From contig NZ_JAHRCY010000024.1 in assembly GCF_019083965.1 (NCBI RefSeq), positions 1 through 64,000 of the forward strand: a stretch of 64,000 bases of DNA. The letters run 5' to 3'. The position numbers and the translations under genes are program-made. The stretch is from Catellatospora tritici. GTDB lineage: Bacteria; Actinomycetota; Actinomycetes; Mycobacteriales; Micromonosporaceae. Below the pieces are notes generated by a model. That model saw only the letters and a program-made list of their open reading frames with translations, searched no databases and was not told the DNA's origin. Shown here one piece after another: positions 1-8,453 of this stretch (positions are counted from its first letter, which is position 1; every line of letters starts with the position of its first letter).

Positions 1-4
1 TAGT

Positions 5-123
5 GTTACGGCGGCCATGGCGGAGGGGAAACGCCCGGCAACATTCCGAACCCGGAAGCTAAGCCCTCCAGCGCCGATGGTACTGCAACGGGGACGTTGT
101 GGGAGAGTAGGACGCCGCCGGAC
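5..123 (+). rRNA. rrf: 5S ribosomal RNA
   Basis: This is a complete 5S rRNA of about 119 nt. It shows the usual actinobacterial landmarks: a GTTACGGCGG 5' end that pairs with the CCGCCGGAC 3' end, the conserved CATTCCGAACCCGGAAGCTAAG block of loop A/helix III, and GGGAGAGTAGGAC near the 3' end. The 16S and 23S genes of the same operon must lie to the left of the window. The exact ends are set by helix I pairing and may be off by one or two bases. Confidence 0.95.
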
Positions 124-136
124 AAACATCGCTGTT

Positions 137-167
137 CAAGGCCCACCCCTTTCCGGGGTGGGCCTTG
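137..167 (+). terminator. rRNA operon terminator
   Basis: A perfect 13-bp stem (CAAGGCCCACCCC pairing with GGGGTGGGCCTTG) closes a 5-nt loop 14 nt after the 5S rRNA. It is the expected intrinsic terminator of the rRNA operon. It has no long T tract, which is common in high-GC actinobacteria. Confidence 0.85.
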
Positions 168-370
168 ACGCGTTTCCAGGGCACACACCACGACCACGAC
201 CTGACCCGCCGGGCGGTCATGGACTTGTGGGCGTGTTCGACGGCGTGTCCCCACCACCGTGATCACCCCCCGGTACCCCGTGTGTCGACAGCGGCCAGAA
301 CGATCGGCAGCGGTCACAGCCGCCGTCCCGTCCAGCAGTTCAGGGAAACCGCCGGAATCACACCATGAAT

Positions 371-397
371 TCGTGCAGTTTCCCCGAAACTGCACGA
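371..397. repeat. Family D palindrome, copy 1
   Basis: An 11-bp perfect stem (TCGTGCAGTTT with AAACTGCACGA) around CCCCG. The core GCAGTTTCCCCGAAACTGC recurs in a larger structure at 34800-34865, so this looks like one copy of a dispersed intergenic palindrome. It is not next to an obvious gene end that needs a terminator. Confidence 0.6.
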
Positions 398-492
398 GTC
401 GCGGACCCGAGGATCGCGTCCCCTGCGAATGATGATCGCCGTTTGTGGTCATCGGGCGCCGTTCGACGGCGGGTCGCGTCCGCTAACGGGGA

Positions 493-640
493 TCAAGGCC
501 GTCCAAGGACCTCAGCCTCGACCAGCGCCGTCGTAAGAAACTGGCCCGGCCGATGGGTGTCTGCAGCTGTGAGCGCCTGTCGACACTCCTTGGCCAGCTG
601 GCGATAGCGCGAGCTACGTCCGTCCCATGGCCGATGCGGA
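493..640 (-). pseudogene. Possible remnant of a gene 3' end
   Basis: One minus-strand frame reads as a protein-like C-terminus (RYRQLAKECRQALTAAD ... FLTTALVEAEVLGRP, then TGA at 493-495). It has no start codon, and its codons use A or T at the third position more often than the neighbours do. I do not recognise the family. It could be the decayed tail of a lost gene or chance. Confidence 0.25.
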
Positions 641-649
641 AACCGCGGG

Positions 650-1933
650 TCAGGAAGCGGCGAGCAGGACCGGGCGCGGGGAGGCGTAGTAGACGGTGTC
701 GGGGGAGTCGGCGGCAGTGTCGGGGGTGAGGCGTTCCAGGACCAGGTAGTGGCCGGAGGCGTATACGTGGCCGAGGGTGTAGGGGAAAGGGTCCTCGTAG
801 TAGAGGTCCAGCGAGGAGCGTGACAGCTCTTTCCCGGTTTCCGCGTTCACCGCGATCAGCGTGTGCTCCGGGGTGACCAGCAGGATGCGGTCGCGTGCTC
901 CGGTTGGCAGCAGGGTGGGGGCGCGATCGCCGGGCTGCGGCCGCCAGGTCCAGCGAGCCTCTCCGGTGCTCGGATCGCGACTGACCAGTTCGGTCACCGC
1001 GGCCGGGTCCGGCGTGGTGACGACGGCCGCAGCGGCCTGGGGCGGCCCGGTGACGATGGCGCCCGGCGCGGCCAGCGGAGCGGATGGGGTCTCCGTGCCT
1101 GAGGACGCCGCGGGCGGCAGGAGCCAGGCGTGCGGCCCGTCGCTGGCGGTGGCACGTACCCCGAGGCAGTCGGAGTTGCCCACGGCACACGACACCGGTT
1201 CGACGGCAGTTACCCCGGTGCCCAGCGGCGTCTGGGGCGCGCCGGTGTCGACGGAGTACCGCAGGAGCGTGTCGGTGCAGGTGTCGTGGGTCAGGAACTG
1301 CGTCGGAGCGGTGAACGAGATGCCGCGACAGTGCTCGTCGGCGGGCAGGTCGTGGCGCCAACGCACCGCGCCGGTCGTCGCGTCGTACGCGGTGATGGTC
1401 TTGTCGCCTGTCGTCAGCACCGTCTGGCCGGCGGTGAACAGACCAGGCGGGTCGTAGACCGTGGCGGCGCCGGTGCGGCGGCCCTGGTAGGCCTCGCCGA
1501 GCACGTCTGCCCGCACCGACCAGGTCGTCCTGCCGGTGCGCGGGTCCGTGCCGACCAGCATGCCGTCGCCCCACGCGCTGACGACGACCTGGTCACCCGC
1601 GGCGACCACGCCAAGCAGGTCGGCCGGCCAGCGGCGCAGCGACCACAGCGCGCTGGTTTCGTACTTGGTGTCGGCGGGACCGTCCGCCCAGACCTGTCGC
1701 GGCGCGGCGTGGACCCGGATCTGGTCGCCGACGATCAGCGGCGCCGAGACCAGCGCACCGAGTGCGCCGGGGGCGGGGATGACGGGTGCGGGCATTGGGT
1801 GCGTCGCCGTGGTGACGACGTCGGTGGGACGGAACACGCGCCACAGCACGATTCCGCTCCCGACCACCAGTGCCGCGCAGAGCGCAGCGACGATCGCCGC
1901 GCGCGTCCTACGCGAAAGAGTCCGCCACGCCAT
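650..1933 (-). CDS. Membrane-anchored PQQ-like beta-propeller protein
   Basis: A 427-residue protein with an N-terminal anchor or uncleaved signal (hydrophobic residues about 12-31 after a basic start) followed by an extracytoplasmic region of the PQQ-like or quinoprotein beta-propeller type. Repeated units such as VVSAWGDGMLVGTDPRTGRTTW and ALVSAPLIVGDQ pattern support this fold. No PQQ-dependent dehydrogenase active-site motif is visible, so a scaffold or binding role is more likely than an enzyme. The ATG is preceded by GGAG at 8 nt. It is the last gene of a minus-strand run (RDD, RDD, hisC, this gene), 18 nt after hisC. A second protein of the same architecture lies at 8454-9764. Confidence 0.75.
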   Translation of the reverse strand: MAWRTLSRRTRAAIVAALCAALVVGSGIVLWRVFRPTDVVTTATHPMPAPVIPAPGALGALVSAPLIVGDQIRVHAAPRQVWADGPADTKYETSALWSLRRWPADLLGVVAAGDQVVVSAWGDGMLVGTDPRTGRTTWSVRADVLGEAYQGRRTGAATVYDPPGLFTAGQTVLTTGDKTITAYDATTGAVRWRHDLPADEHCRGISFTAPTQFLTHDTCTDTLLRYSVDTGAPQTPLGTGVTAVEPVSCAVGNSDCLGVRATASDGPHAWLLPPAASSGTETPSAPLAAPGAIVTGPPQAAAAVVTTPDPAAVTELVSRDPSTGEARWTWRPQPGDRAPTLLPTGARDRILLVTPEHTLIAVNAETGKELSRSSLDLYYEDPFPYTLGHVYASGHYLVLERLTPDTAADSPDTVYYASPRPVLLAAS

Positions 1934-1951
1934 CCCCGTCTGCTCCGATGC

Positions 1952-3010
1952 TCAGCCGAAGTACTTTTCCGCGGCGCGGAGCAGGGCGTCGTTCTCCTCG
2001 GCGGTGCCGATGGTGACGCGTACCCCGTCGCCGGCGAACGGCCGCACGATGACGCCCTCGGCCTCGCACACCTGGGAGAACGCCGCCGCCTGGTCGGCCA
2101 GCGGCAGCCAGACGAAGTTGGCCTGGCTGTCCGGGATGCTCGGCAGGTGCTCCTGCAGCGCCTTGGTGACCCGGGCCCGCTCGGCGATGACCAGGTCGCA
2201 GCGGCGGCGCATCTCGTCCTCGGCGTCGAGCGCGGCCAGCGCCGCGGCCTGCGCGGGCAGGCTGGTCGAGAACGGGGTGACCACCTTGCGCACCGCGTCG
2301 GCGACGTCGGGCTGGGCCACCAGGTAGCCGATGCGCAGCCCGGCCAGGCCCCAGGCCTTGCTCAGGGTGCGCAGCACCGCGACGTTGGGACGGTCGCCGT
2401 ACACCTCGACGCCGTCGGGGACCTCGGGGTCGGTCACGAACTCCTTGTACGCCTCGTCGAGCACGACCAGGACGTCCTCGGGCACCTTGGCCAGGAACGC
2501 GTCGATCTCGGCGCGGCGCACGCTGGTGCCGGTCGGGTTGTTCGGGTTGCACACGAGGATCAGGCGGGTGCGGTCGGTGATCGCCGCCGCCATCGCGTCC
2601 AGGTCGTGGCCGTGCACCGCAGTGTTGGGCACCTTGACCGAGGTGGCGCCGGTGGTCGCGGCGATGATCGGGTACGCCTCGAACGAGCGCCACGAGTAGA
2701 GCAGCTCGTCGCCGGGCACGCAGGTGGCGCGGACCAGGTGCTCGGCGAGCGCCACCGAGCCGCAGCCGGTGACGACCCGCTCGACGGGCACGCCCAGGCG
2801 CTTGGCGAACTTGTCGCGCAGCGCGCCGACGCCCATGTCCGGGTAGCGGTGCACGTTGGCGATGGCCTCGGCGACGGCCTCGGCGACGCCGGGCAGCGGG
2901 CCGTACGGGACCTCGTTGCTGGCCAGCTTGATCGCGCCGGGGACAGACCGTCCGGGCACGTAGTTGGGCAGTGCGGCAAGGTCGGGGCGGGTGAGGCTCC
3001 GCTTGGTCAT
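1952..3010 (-). CDS. hisC: Histidinol-phosphate / aromatic aminotransferase
   Basis: A 352-residue class I/II PLP aminotransferase. Visible motifs are NPNNPTG (residues 155-161), the DEAY block near 185, and the PLP lysine K218 in TLSKAWGLAGLR. Length and motif order fit HisC; the same subfamily includes actinobacterial aromatic-amino-acid aminotransferase Pat, and the sequence alone does not separate the two. Transfer would be from glutamate to imidazole-acetol phosphate (histidine synthesis) or to aromatic keto acids. No other his genes are nearby, so a second, paralogous copy is plausible. The start was taken at the ATG that overlaps the upstream stop (TGATG), with GAGAGG 6 nt upstream; this implies translational coupling to the RDD gene. 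Confidence 0.85.
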   Translation of the reverse strand: MTKRSLTRPDLAALPNYVPGRSVPGAIKLASNEVPYGPLPGVAEAVAEAIANVHRYPDMGVGALRDKFAKRLGVPVERVVTGCGSVALAEHLVRATCVPGDELLYSWRSFEAYPIIAATTGATSVKVPNTAVHGHDLDAMAAAITDRTRLILVCNPNNPTGTSVRRAEIDAFLAKVPEDVLVVLDEAYKEFVTDPEVPDGVEVYGDRPNVAVLRTLSKAWGLAGLRIGYLVAQPDVADAVRKVVTPFSTSLPAQAAALAALDAEDEMRRRCDLVIAERARVTKALQEHLPSIPDSQANFVWLPLADQAAAFSQVCEAEGVIVRPFAGDGVRVTIGTAEENDALLRAAEKYFG

Positions 3011-3906
3011 CAGGCACCTCTCTTCTGGGAACGGGCTGCGTCGGGCAGCTGGACCACGTATGTGCCGGCCGAGCGGTCGTGCCAGGCCATGCGCTGCCGC
3101 CGGTCCATCAGGATCAGGACGACGTCGAGGATCTGCGGGATCACGAAGAAGATCAGGCAGCAGGGGATGAGCAGCAGCGGCAGCGCCATCGGGGTCCAGC
3201 GGCGCCAGGCCCGGCCGGTGCGCAGCGGCTCCAGGCTCTCCACCGGCACGACCTTGATCCGCATGAGCCGTTTGCCGAAGGTCTGGCCTGAGTGCGCCGT
3301 GGCGGGCACCTCGTAGGCGAACCACAGGCCCAGCGCGATGAAGATGATCACTAGGAACAGGCCGTCGAGCTGCGCCGGTCGTGCCACGTCGGTAACCTGG
3401 CCGCCGTCCAGCGCCTTCTGGAACGCGGACTGCATGTACGGCACGAATTCGCGCAGCCACAGGTACACGAACCAGCCGTTGACCACGATGTTGAGGCCGA
3501 GCACGGCCAGGAAGTCGACGAACCGGGCGCCGAGGCGTACGCCGGGGGAGGCCAGGGGCATGCCGTGGGGGCGCACCGGAGTCGTGGGGACCGGATGCGG
3601 CCAGCCGGGCGGCAGCGGGCGTGCGCCGGGGCCGCCACCGGGCCCCGTGCCGGTTTTGGTGCCGAACTGGGGCGGCGGGAACACCGGCGGGATGACCCCG
3701 TCACGCGACGAGCTGACCCTGCCTGGGGACGGTATGGGCGATTCGGCGACCGGCGGGGGCGGCGGCGCTGCCGGTTCGGGCTGCGGCGGACCGTCCGGCG
3801 GGGTGGCGTCGGCGGGCAGGGCCGCGCCGACCCAGCCCTCACCGTCCCAGTAGCGCTGCGTACTGGGATCGGCAGGGTCCTTGTACCACCCGGGGCTGAT
3901 CGTCAT
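3010..3906 (-). CDS. DUF2510-RDD family membrane protein
   Basis: A 298-residue protein with three parts. Residues 4-26 are a DUF2510 motif (PGWYKDPADP ... RYWDGEGW). Residues about 30-125 are a proline-rich linker. The C-terminal part is an RDD domain with the first hydrophobic helix after GARFVDFLAVLGLN, a second near LFLVIIFIALGLWF, and further helices near LPLLLIPCCLIFFV. The RDD-type Arg/Asp residues are present at RFVDFL. The function of RDD proteins is generally unknown; transport or ion handling has been proposed for some. It lies 9 nt after a second RDD gene and overlaps hisC by 1 nt, so all are likely one transcript. Confidence 0.85.
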   Translation of the reverse strand: MTISPGWYKDPADPSTQRYWDGEGWVGAALPADATPPDGPPQPEPAAPPPPPVAESPIPSPGRVSSSRDGVIPPVFPPPQFGTKTGTGPGGGPGARPLPPGWPHPVPTTPVRPHGMPLASPGVRLGARFVDFLAVLGLNIVVNGWFVYLWLREFVPYMQSAFQKALDGGQVTDVARPAQLDGLFLVIIFIALGLWFAYEVPATAHSGQTFGKRLMRIKVVPVESLEPLRTGRAWRRWTPMALPLLLIPCCLIFFVIPQILDVVLILMDRRQRMAWHDRSAGTYVVQLPDAARSQKRGA

Positions 3907-3915
3907 GACTGCTAT

Positions 3916-4623
3916 TTAACCGACCTTCACCACGACCGTCTGCGCCGCCTTGTCATGCAGGCACTGCTGCAGCGGTTTGTCCCAGAGCTGCCAGAAGCCG
4001 TCGACGTAGTTGAACAGCGGCACCAGCCCCGCGGCCACGAACTGCACCGCCCATCGCTTGGCCAGGTCGGCCCTGGTCAGCACGCGGGTGGGGTCGACCG
4101 GAGCGACGACCAGCTTCAGCATCTTCTTACCCAGCGTGCGCCCACCGGTGCGCAGCTGGTACTCCACGTAGTAGAGGTACGTGAACAGCAGGGAGACGGC
4201 GAAGATCCCCATCATGAGCGCGAACATCATCCCCATCAGGGCGAAGAACTCACCCGGTGGGACCTCGCCCGGTGGCATCTCGCCATGCGGCTGTTGCTTC
4301 GACGCGAGGTCCGCGACCGACGCGAACCAGAAGATCATGACCGGCACCATGAGGATGCCATAGAGCGCCGCGTAGAGCGCCAGGTCGATCAGGTGGGCGC
4401 CCAGGCGCCGGCCGAAGCTCGCCAGCGGCGCGCCGTTGGGCGCGAGCGGGACCAGCATCGCGGTCCAGGCGCCGGGCGGCGCGGGCGGTGGGGTCCAGCT
4501 GCCGGGCGGCGGTCCCCACGGCGGCGGGGCCTGGTGCGGGATGCCGGGCGGCGGGGTGGGCAGCGGCGGTCGTACGACGCCCGGTTGGTCTGGGGTCGGA
4601 CCGGGGGGTACGGGGGTGGTCAT
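3916..4623 (-). CDS. RDD family membrane protein
   Basis: A 235-residue protein with a proline-rich N-terminus (about residues 1-60) and an RDD domain starting at SFGRRLGAHLIDLALYA, with three hydrophobic segments (about 80-105, 130-160 and one near the C-terminus). It is a paralogue of the next gene but lacks DUF2510. I chose the second ATG (4623) because AGGA lies 8 nt upstream; the ATG at 4632 sits directly on the same purine tract and has no room for a ribosome site. It is the first gene of the minus-strand run ending at 650. Confidence 0.8.
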   Translation of the reverse strand: MTTPVPPGPTPDQPGVVRPPLPTPPPGIPHQAPPPWGPPPGSWTPPPAPPGAWTAMLVPLAPNGAPLASFGRRLGAHLIDLALYAALYGILMVPVMIFWFASVADLASKQQPHGEMPPGEVPPGEFFALMGMMFALMMGIFAVSLLFTYLYYVEYQLRTGGRTLGKKMLKLVVAPVDPTRVLTRADLAKRWAVQFVAAGLVPLFNYVDGFWQLWDKPLQQCLHDKAAQTVVVKVG

Positions 4624-4691
4624 GCGGGACATCCTTCCACGTCAACACCACCGGGGCGGCCCGGTGGTGCACCGGCCGGCGGACAGAAGAG

Positions 4692-4726
4692 GAGCCGGCC
4701 CCCCAGCTCTGGCAAGGGGCCGGCTC
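4692..4726 (-). terminator. Intrinsic terminator, probably of hpd
   Basis: An 11-bp GC stem (GAGCCGGCCCC with GGGGCCGGCTC) around a 13-nt loop lies downstream of the minus-strand dioxygenase gene, beyond a family A repeat. It separates that gene from the RDD gene run. Confidence 0.6.
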
Positions 4727-4752
4727 GCCGACATGCCGCAGACCGCGCCCGC

Positions 4753-4805
4753 GTTGAGAAGGGGCCCTTCTACTACGGAAAGCGATAAGAAGGTGCCCTT
4801 CCTTA
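4753..4805. repeat. Family A palindromic repeat, copy 1
   Basis: A 53-bp imperfect inverted repeat: a GAAGGGGCCCTTC half, a short spacer with GGAAAGCG, then GATAAGAAGGTGCCCTTCC. Related copies lie at 13619, 33460, 35861, 53875 and 60916. It sits 6 bp after the hpd stop codon, so it may also act as a transcript 3' structure. Confidence 0.85.
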
Positions 4806-4811
4806 CCGGGG

Positions 4812-5975
4812 TCAGAGGTTGCCGCGGGTCTCCTGTTCGCGCTCGATCGCCTCGAACAGCGCCTTGAAGTTCCCCTTCCCGAAGCCGAGCGAGCCGTGCC
4901 GCTCGATCAGCTCGAAGAAGACGGTCGGCCGGTCCTGCACCGGCTTGGTGAAGATCTGCAGCAGGTACCCGTCCTCATCCCGGTCGACCAGGATGCGGCG
5001 CGCCTTGAGCTCCTCGATCGGCACGCGTACGTGGCCGATGCGGGCGCGCAGCTCCGGGTCGTCGTAGTAGGAGTCGGGGGTGGCCAGGAACTCCACGCCC
5101 GCGGCGCGCATCGCGTCCACGGTGGCCAGGATGTCGTTGGTGGCCAGCGCGATGTGCTGGGCGCCGGGGCCGCCGTAGAACTCCAGGTACTCGTCGATCT
5201 GGGACTTCTTGCGGGCGATGGCCGGCTCGTTGAGCGGGAACTTCACCTTGCGGGTGCCGTTGGCCACGACCTTGCTCATCAGCGCCGAGTAGTCGGTGGC
5301 GATGTCGTCGCCGATGAACTCGGCCATGTTCGTGAAGCCCATGACGCGGTGATAGAACTCCACCCACTCGTCCATCTTGCCGAGCTCCACGTTGCCGACG
5401 ACGTGGTCGACAGCCTGGAAGAAGCGCTTGGGCGAGCCGGCGGCGATCGCGGCGGAGCGGTCGACGATCGGGTGGGCGGCGACGAAGCCGGGCTCGAACG
5501 GGCCGTGGTAGGCCGACCGGTCGATCAGGGTGTGCCGGGTGTCGCCGTAGGCGGCGATGGCGGCGACGCGGATGGTGCCGTTCGTGTCGGTGTGGTCGAC
5601 CGGGGCCTGTAGGCCGGTGGCGCCGTGCTCGACGGCGTACGCGTAGGCGGCGTCGACGTCGGGGACCTCGAGCGCGATGTCGGTGACGCCGTCGCCGTGC
5701 CGGGCGTGGTGGTCGGCGCCGGGCGCTGCCGCGTGTACCGCGCCGCGCAGCACGAACCGGGCGCTGCCCGAGGTCAGCACGTACTCGGCGTAGTCGCGGT
5801 AGCCCTGCTCGGGGCCGCGGTAGGCGACCAGGGTCATCCCGAACGCGGTCGAGTAGTAGTGGGCCGCCTGCCGGGCGTTGCCGACGAGGAAGGCGAGGTG
5901 GTCGACGCCCTTCACCGGGAACGGGTCGTGCGACGGAGCCGCGTGGGTGGCGGCCGGATGAGCGACAGCGGTCAT
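4812..5975 (-). CDS. hpd: 4-hydroxyphenylpyruvate dioxygenase
   Basis: A 387-residue Fe(II) enzyme that converts 4-hydroxyphenylpyruvate to homogentisate in tyrosine breakdown. Two vicinal-oxygen-chelate domains are visible. The iron ligands can be placed at H191 (QAVDHVVGNV), H274 (AQHIALAT) and E355 (FFELIER). Length is typical for the family. I chose the ATG at 5975; a start 12 codons upstream only adds a non-conserved tail. A CATTCT hexamer 6 nt before this ATG, with no Shine-Dalgarno, suggests a leaderless message. Homogentisate dioxygenase is not nearby. The Lrp/AsnC regulator at 7927 is a candidate controller, by analogy with tyrosine-catabolism loci. Confidence 0.95.
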   Translation of the reverse strand: MTAVAHPAATHAAPSHDPFPVKGVDHLAFLVGNARQAAHYYSTAFGMTLVAYRGPEQGYRDYAEYVLTSGSARFVLRGAVHAAAPGADHHARHGDGVTDIALEVPDVDAAYAYAVEHGATGLQAPVDHTDTNGTIRVAAIAAYGDTRHTLIDRSAYHGPFEPGFVAAHPIVDRSAAIAAGSPKRFFQAVDHVVGNVELGKMDEWVEFYHRVMGFTNMAEFIGDDIATDYSALMSKVVANGTRKVKFPLNEPAIARKKSQIDEYLEFYGGPGAQHIALATNDILATVDAMRAAGVEFLATPDSYYDDPELRARIGHVRVPIEELKARRILVDRDEDGYLLQIFTKPVQDRPTVFFELIERHGSLGFGKGNFKALFEAIEREQETRGNL

Positions 5976-6159
5976 GGCCGAAGAATGGCGCGCGGATGGT
6001 GAGCTGGGCAACTGTCAGTACGGGAGCTGATCAGATTGCGCAGATCGACCGGTGGTATCGGTTATTTGCTGGACAGGTTGCTCAGTTATGGATTCGTTAT
6101 CGAACTGGGTAATGCTTCCTGGGCTCTCGGGAGTACTCCCAGGTGACGAGGGAGACAGG

Positions 6160-6648
6160 ATGGACGACTTCGCGGAGTTCTACCTCAGCGGCAAGGATGC
6201 GGTGTTTCGCGCCGTGCTCGCCGCCGGTGGCAACCGCGCGGCGGCCGAGGACGCGGTCGCCGAGGCGTACGCGCGGGCGTGCGCCCGGTGGGCGGTGGTC
6301 CGCGAGCACCCCAACCCCACCGGCTGGGTGCTCGTCACGGCGCTGAACGTGCAGCGCTCGGTGTGGCGGCGCCTGCGCCGCGAGGTGCTGGGCGACGTGC
6401 CGGAGCGGAGCACGCATCGAGAACCGGACAGCGATCTGCGCAGGCTGCTCGCGACGCTGCCCCGGCGGCAGCGGGAGGTGGTGGCGCTGCGGCTGCTGGC
6501 CGACCTGAGCGTCGCAGAGACCGCCGAGCTGCTCGGCATCGCCGAGGGCACCGTGACCGCGCACCTGCACCGCGCCCTGAACTCGCTTCGTCACCAACTC
6601 GAGCCCGCCGCCGTCACGGCGCTGCGCTGCACCCCGGAGGTGGCGTGA
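6160..6648 (+). CDS. ECF RNA polymerase sigma factor (SigE family)
   Basis: A 162-residue sigma factor with region 2 (FAEFYLSGKDAVFRAVLAAG ... AEDAVAEAYARA, residues about 5-45) and region 4 (LRRLLATLPRRQREVVALRL ... ETAELLGIAEGTVTAHLHRA, residues about 88-145), the helix-turn-helix that reads the -35 element. The start was set at the ATG after GAGGGAGACAGG rather than an upstream GTG that adds an unconserved leader. The stop overlaps the next ATG (TGATG), so it is co-translated with a membrane protein that is probably its anti-sigma partner. It is divergent from hpd across about 185 bp. Confidence 0.92.
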   Translation: MDDFAEFYLSGKDAVFRAVLAAGGNRAAAEDAVAEAYARACARWAVVREHPNPTGWVLVTALNVQRSVWRRLRREVLGDVPERSTHREPDSDLRRLLATLPRRQREVVALRLLADLSVAETAELLGIAEGTVTAHLHRALNSLRHQLEPAAVTALRCTPEVA

Positions 6649-7898
6649 TGACCGTCGACGACCTGCGCACCAGGCTCACCGAGGAGTACGGGGAGGAGCG
6701 CTTCACCATGACGGTGATCGAGATCGAACAGCGCGCGGGCACCGGTGCCCGCCGCAGGATGGCGGCCTGGGCGATGGCGGGCGTGGCCGCGCTGGTCGCG
6801 GTCGCCTTCCTGGTATGGCCCACCGGCGGCTCCGGCGTCGTGGAGCCGCTGACCTCGCCCAGCGTCGAACCGACCGCGACCGGCACCCCCGCCTGGCACG
6901 CCGCGTTTCCGCAGGCGTGCGCGCAGCAGTGGGCGAAGCAGGACCGCGGCGGCTTGGCGCCCGGACTGCGCGACAACCTGCCTCCGCTGCGGTTCGACGT
7001 CGCGCAGGGGCGGCTCGGCATGCTCGTCTACGCCACCGCCGACACGAGCCTGATCGTGGAGTGCATACACGATGACGATGGGACGCATCTCGGCTTGACC
7101 ACGCCCGCGCCGCCGGCCCGGCGATTGCTCACCGACGTCGGCGCCGGGATGCCGCGCTACGGAGTGAGCTCGCTGGCGGACGAGAACGGTGGCCGCCACG
7201 CTGCCGACTACTACCTCGGCCTGGCCCCCGCGGGGACCCGCGAAGTGGAGGCGCACACCGCCCGCGGCGAGGTGTTCCCTGGCCTCGTCGACGGTGACCT
7301 GTTCCTGGTCTGGGCGCCCGAGGGCGGGCTGCGCGACGCGGTCATGCGGGCGTTCACCGGCGACCGCATGATCATGGTGGGCGGGCTGGGCCATGTCGAC
7401 GGCACGTACCAGGAGCAGGCGTTGGTCGAGGCGTGCCGCCGCACCGCCGCCCCGTTCGGGGACCTCGGTTTTCCGGACCTGCCGCCGGTGCGGTTCAAGC
7501 TCCGCTCTGGCGAGGACGCGGTCCACCTGTACGGCGACGAGCACCTGATGGTGGCCTGCGAGCGCAGCGGCGGCGAGAGCGGCGGCGGCGCCGGAATCGC
7601 CGTGACCGAGGTGGCGGCGCTGGAGGATCCGAGCAGCATCTGGCATCCCATGCAGTTCAACCACGCCGACGAGGGTGACCGTGGCTGGCTGCTGGGCCGG
7701 GCGCCGGACGGGGCGGTCAGCGGCACCGCCGTGATGAAGAGCGGCAAGACCGTCGCGCTGACCGTCTCCGGCGGCTGGTTCGGGGCCTGGTGGCGCTCGG
7801 CGGACGGCACCAGCGAACACCCGGCCTCGATCGAGATCGTCACCAGGACGGAGGTGTGGCAGTGGAAAGGCGGCACGGTCACGCATCGGCCGCGGTGA
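6648..7898 (+). CDS. Membrane-anchored anti-sigma-like protein
   Basis: A 416-residue protein. Residues 1-36 are a short charged cytoplasmic segment, residues about 38-57 a single membrane helix, and the remaining 350 residues an extracytoplasmic domain with cysteines (for example AFPQACAQQW, LIVECIHD, VEACRRTA). I recognise no enzyme motif. Position and 1-nt overlap with the ECF sigma gene make it the likely membrane-bound regulator, but it lacks a clear zinc-binding HxxxCxxC anti-sigma motif. The large outer domain would then be the sensor. Role is inferred from context only. Confidence 0.65.
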   Translation: MTVDDLRTRLTEEYGEERFTMTVIEIEQRAGTGARRRMAAWAMAGVAALVAVAFLVWPTGGSGVVEPLTSPSVEPTATGTPAWHAAFPQACAQQWAKQDRGGLAPGLRDNLPPLRFDVAQGRLGMLVYATADTSLIVECIHDDDGTHLGLTTPAPPARRLLTDVGAGMPRYGVSSLADENGGRHAADYYLGLAPAGTREVEAHTARGEVFPGLVDGDLFLVWAPEGGLRDAVMRAFTGDRMIMVGGLGHVDGTYQEQALVEACRRTAAPFGDLGFPDLPPVRFKLRSGEDAVHLYGDEHLMVACERSGGESGGGAGIAVTEVAALEDPSSIWHPMQFNHADEGDRGWLLGRAPDGAVSGTAVMKSGKTVALTVSGGWFGAWWRSADGTSEHPASIEIVTRTEVWQWKGGTVTHRPR

Positions 7899-7926
7899 GG
7901 CCAGGGCGCGGTGACATGATGGGCCG

Positions 7927-8406
7927 GTGACCGGCACTGTGGACGAGCTGGACGTACAGCTGATCGACCTGCTGGCCTCGGAGCCGCGGATCGGCGTGCT
8001 GGAGGCCTCGCGCCGCCTGCGGGTGGCGCGGGGCACCGTCCAGGCGCGACTGGACCGGCTGGTGGCCCGCGGCGTCATCACCGGGTTCGGGCCGGAGCTG
8101 AACCCGGAGGCGATCGGCTACGGCGTGACCGCGTTCGTGACGCTGGAGATCCGGCAGAGCGGCGGCCACGACCCGGTCGCCGCGCACCTGTCGACGATTC
8201 CCGAGGTGCTGGAGGCGTACACCATCACCGGCGGCGGGGATCTACTCTGCCGGATCGTGGCCAGGTCCAATGCCGATCTGCAGCGGGTCATCGACGAGAT
8301 CGTGGCGTACGACGCGATCCTGCGCGCCTCGACGCTGATCGCGCTGGCCGAGCAGCTGCCGTACCGGACGCTGCCGTTGGTGCGTAAAGCCGCCCGACAC
8401 GGATAG
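7927..8406 (+). CDS. Lrp/AsnC family transcriptional regulator
   Basis: A 159-residue regulator. The N-terminal helix-turn-helix spans about residues 6-55 (VDELDVQLIDLLASEPRIGV, GTVQARLDRL), and the RAM/AsnC ligand domain follows (residues about 68-145, with the SGGHDPVAAHL and YTITGGGDLLCRI segments). These proteins form octamers and sense amino acids. Start is GTG. It lies 28 nt after the anti-sigma-like gene and about 2 kb from hpd; control of tyrosine catabolism is a reasonable but unproven guess. Confidence 0.9.
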   Translation: MTGTVDELDVQLIDLLASEPRIGVLEASRRLRVARGTVQARLDRLVARGVITGFGPELNPEAIGYGVTAFVTLEIRQSGGHDPVAAHLSTIPEVLEAYTITGGGDLLCRIVARSNADLQRVIDEIVAYDAILRASTLIALAEQLPYRTLPLVRKAARHG

Positions 8407-8453
8407 ATCGGACACTCACTCACGTTTGATCGTCGGCTGGCTATCCTGGGCGG

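Larger units (their letters stand above)
168..649. other. Intergenic gap after rRNA operon, no intact gene
   Basis: About 480 bp separate the rRNA terminator from the 3' end of the beta-propeller gene. I see no ORF here with convincing codon bias. The stretch holds one small palindrome (family D, 371-397) and a possible decayed minus-strand gene fragment ending at 493. Third-position GC in the fragment is lower than in neighbouring genes. Confidence 0.6.

Noticed and set aside
650..1933. PQQ-dependent dehydrogenase
   Set aside because: Propeller blades are visible in this protein and the one at 8454, but there are no cofactor-binding or catalytic Asp motifs and no PQQ synthesis genes.
1130..3316. 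728-codon open frame on the plus strand
   Set aside because: Antisense to hisC and its neighbours, which carry clear catalytic motifs.
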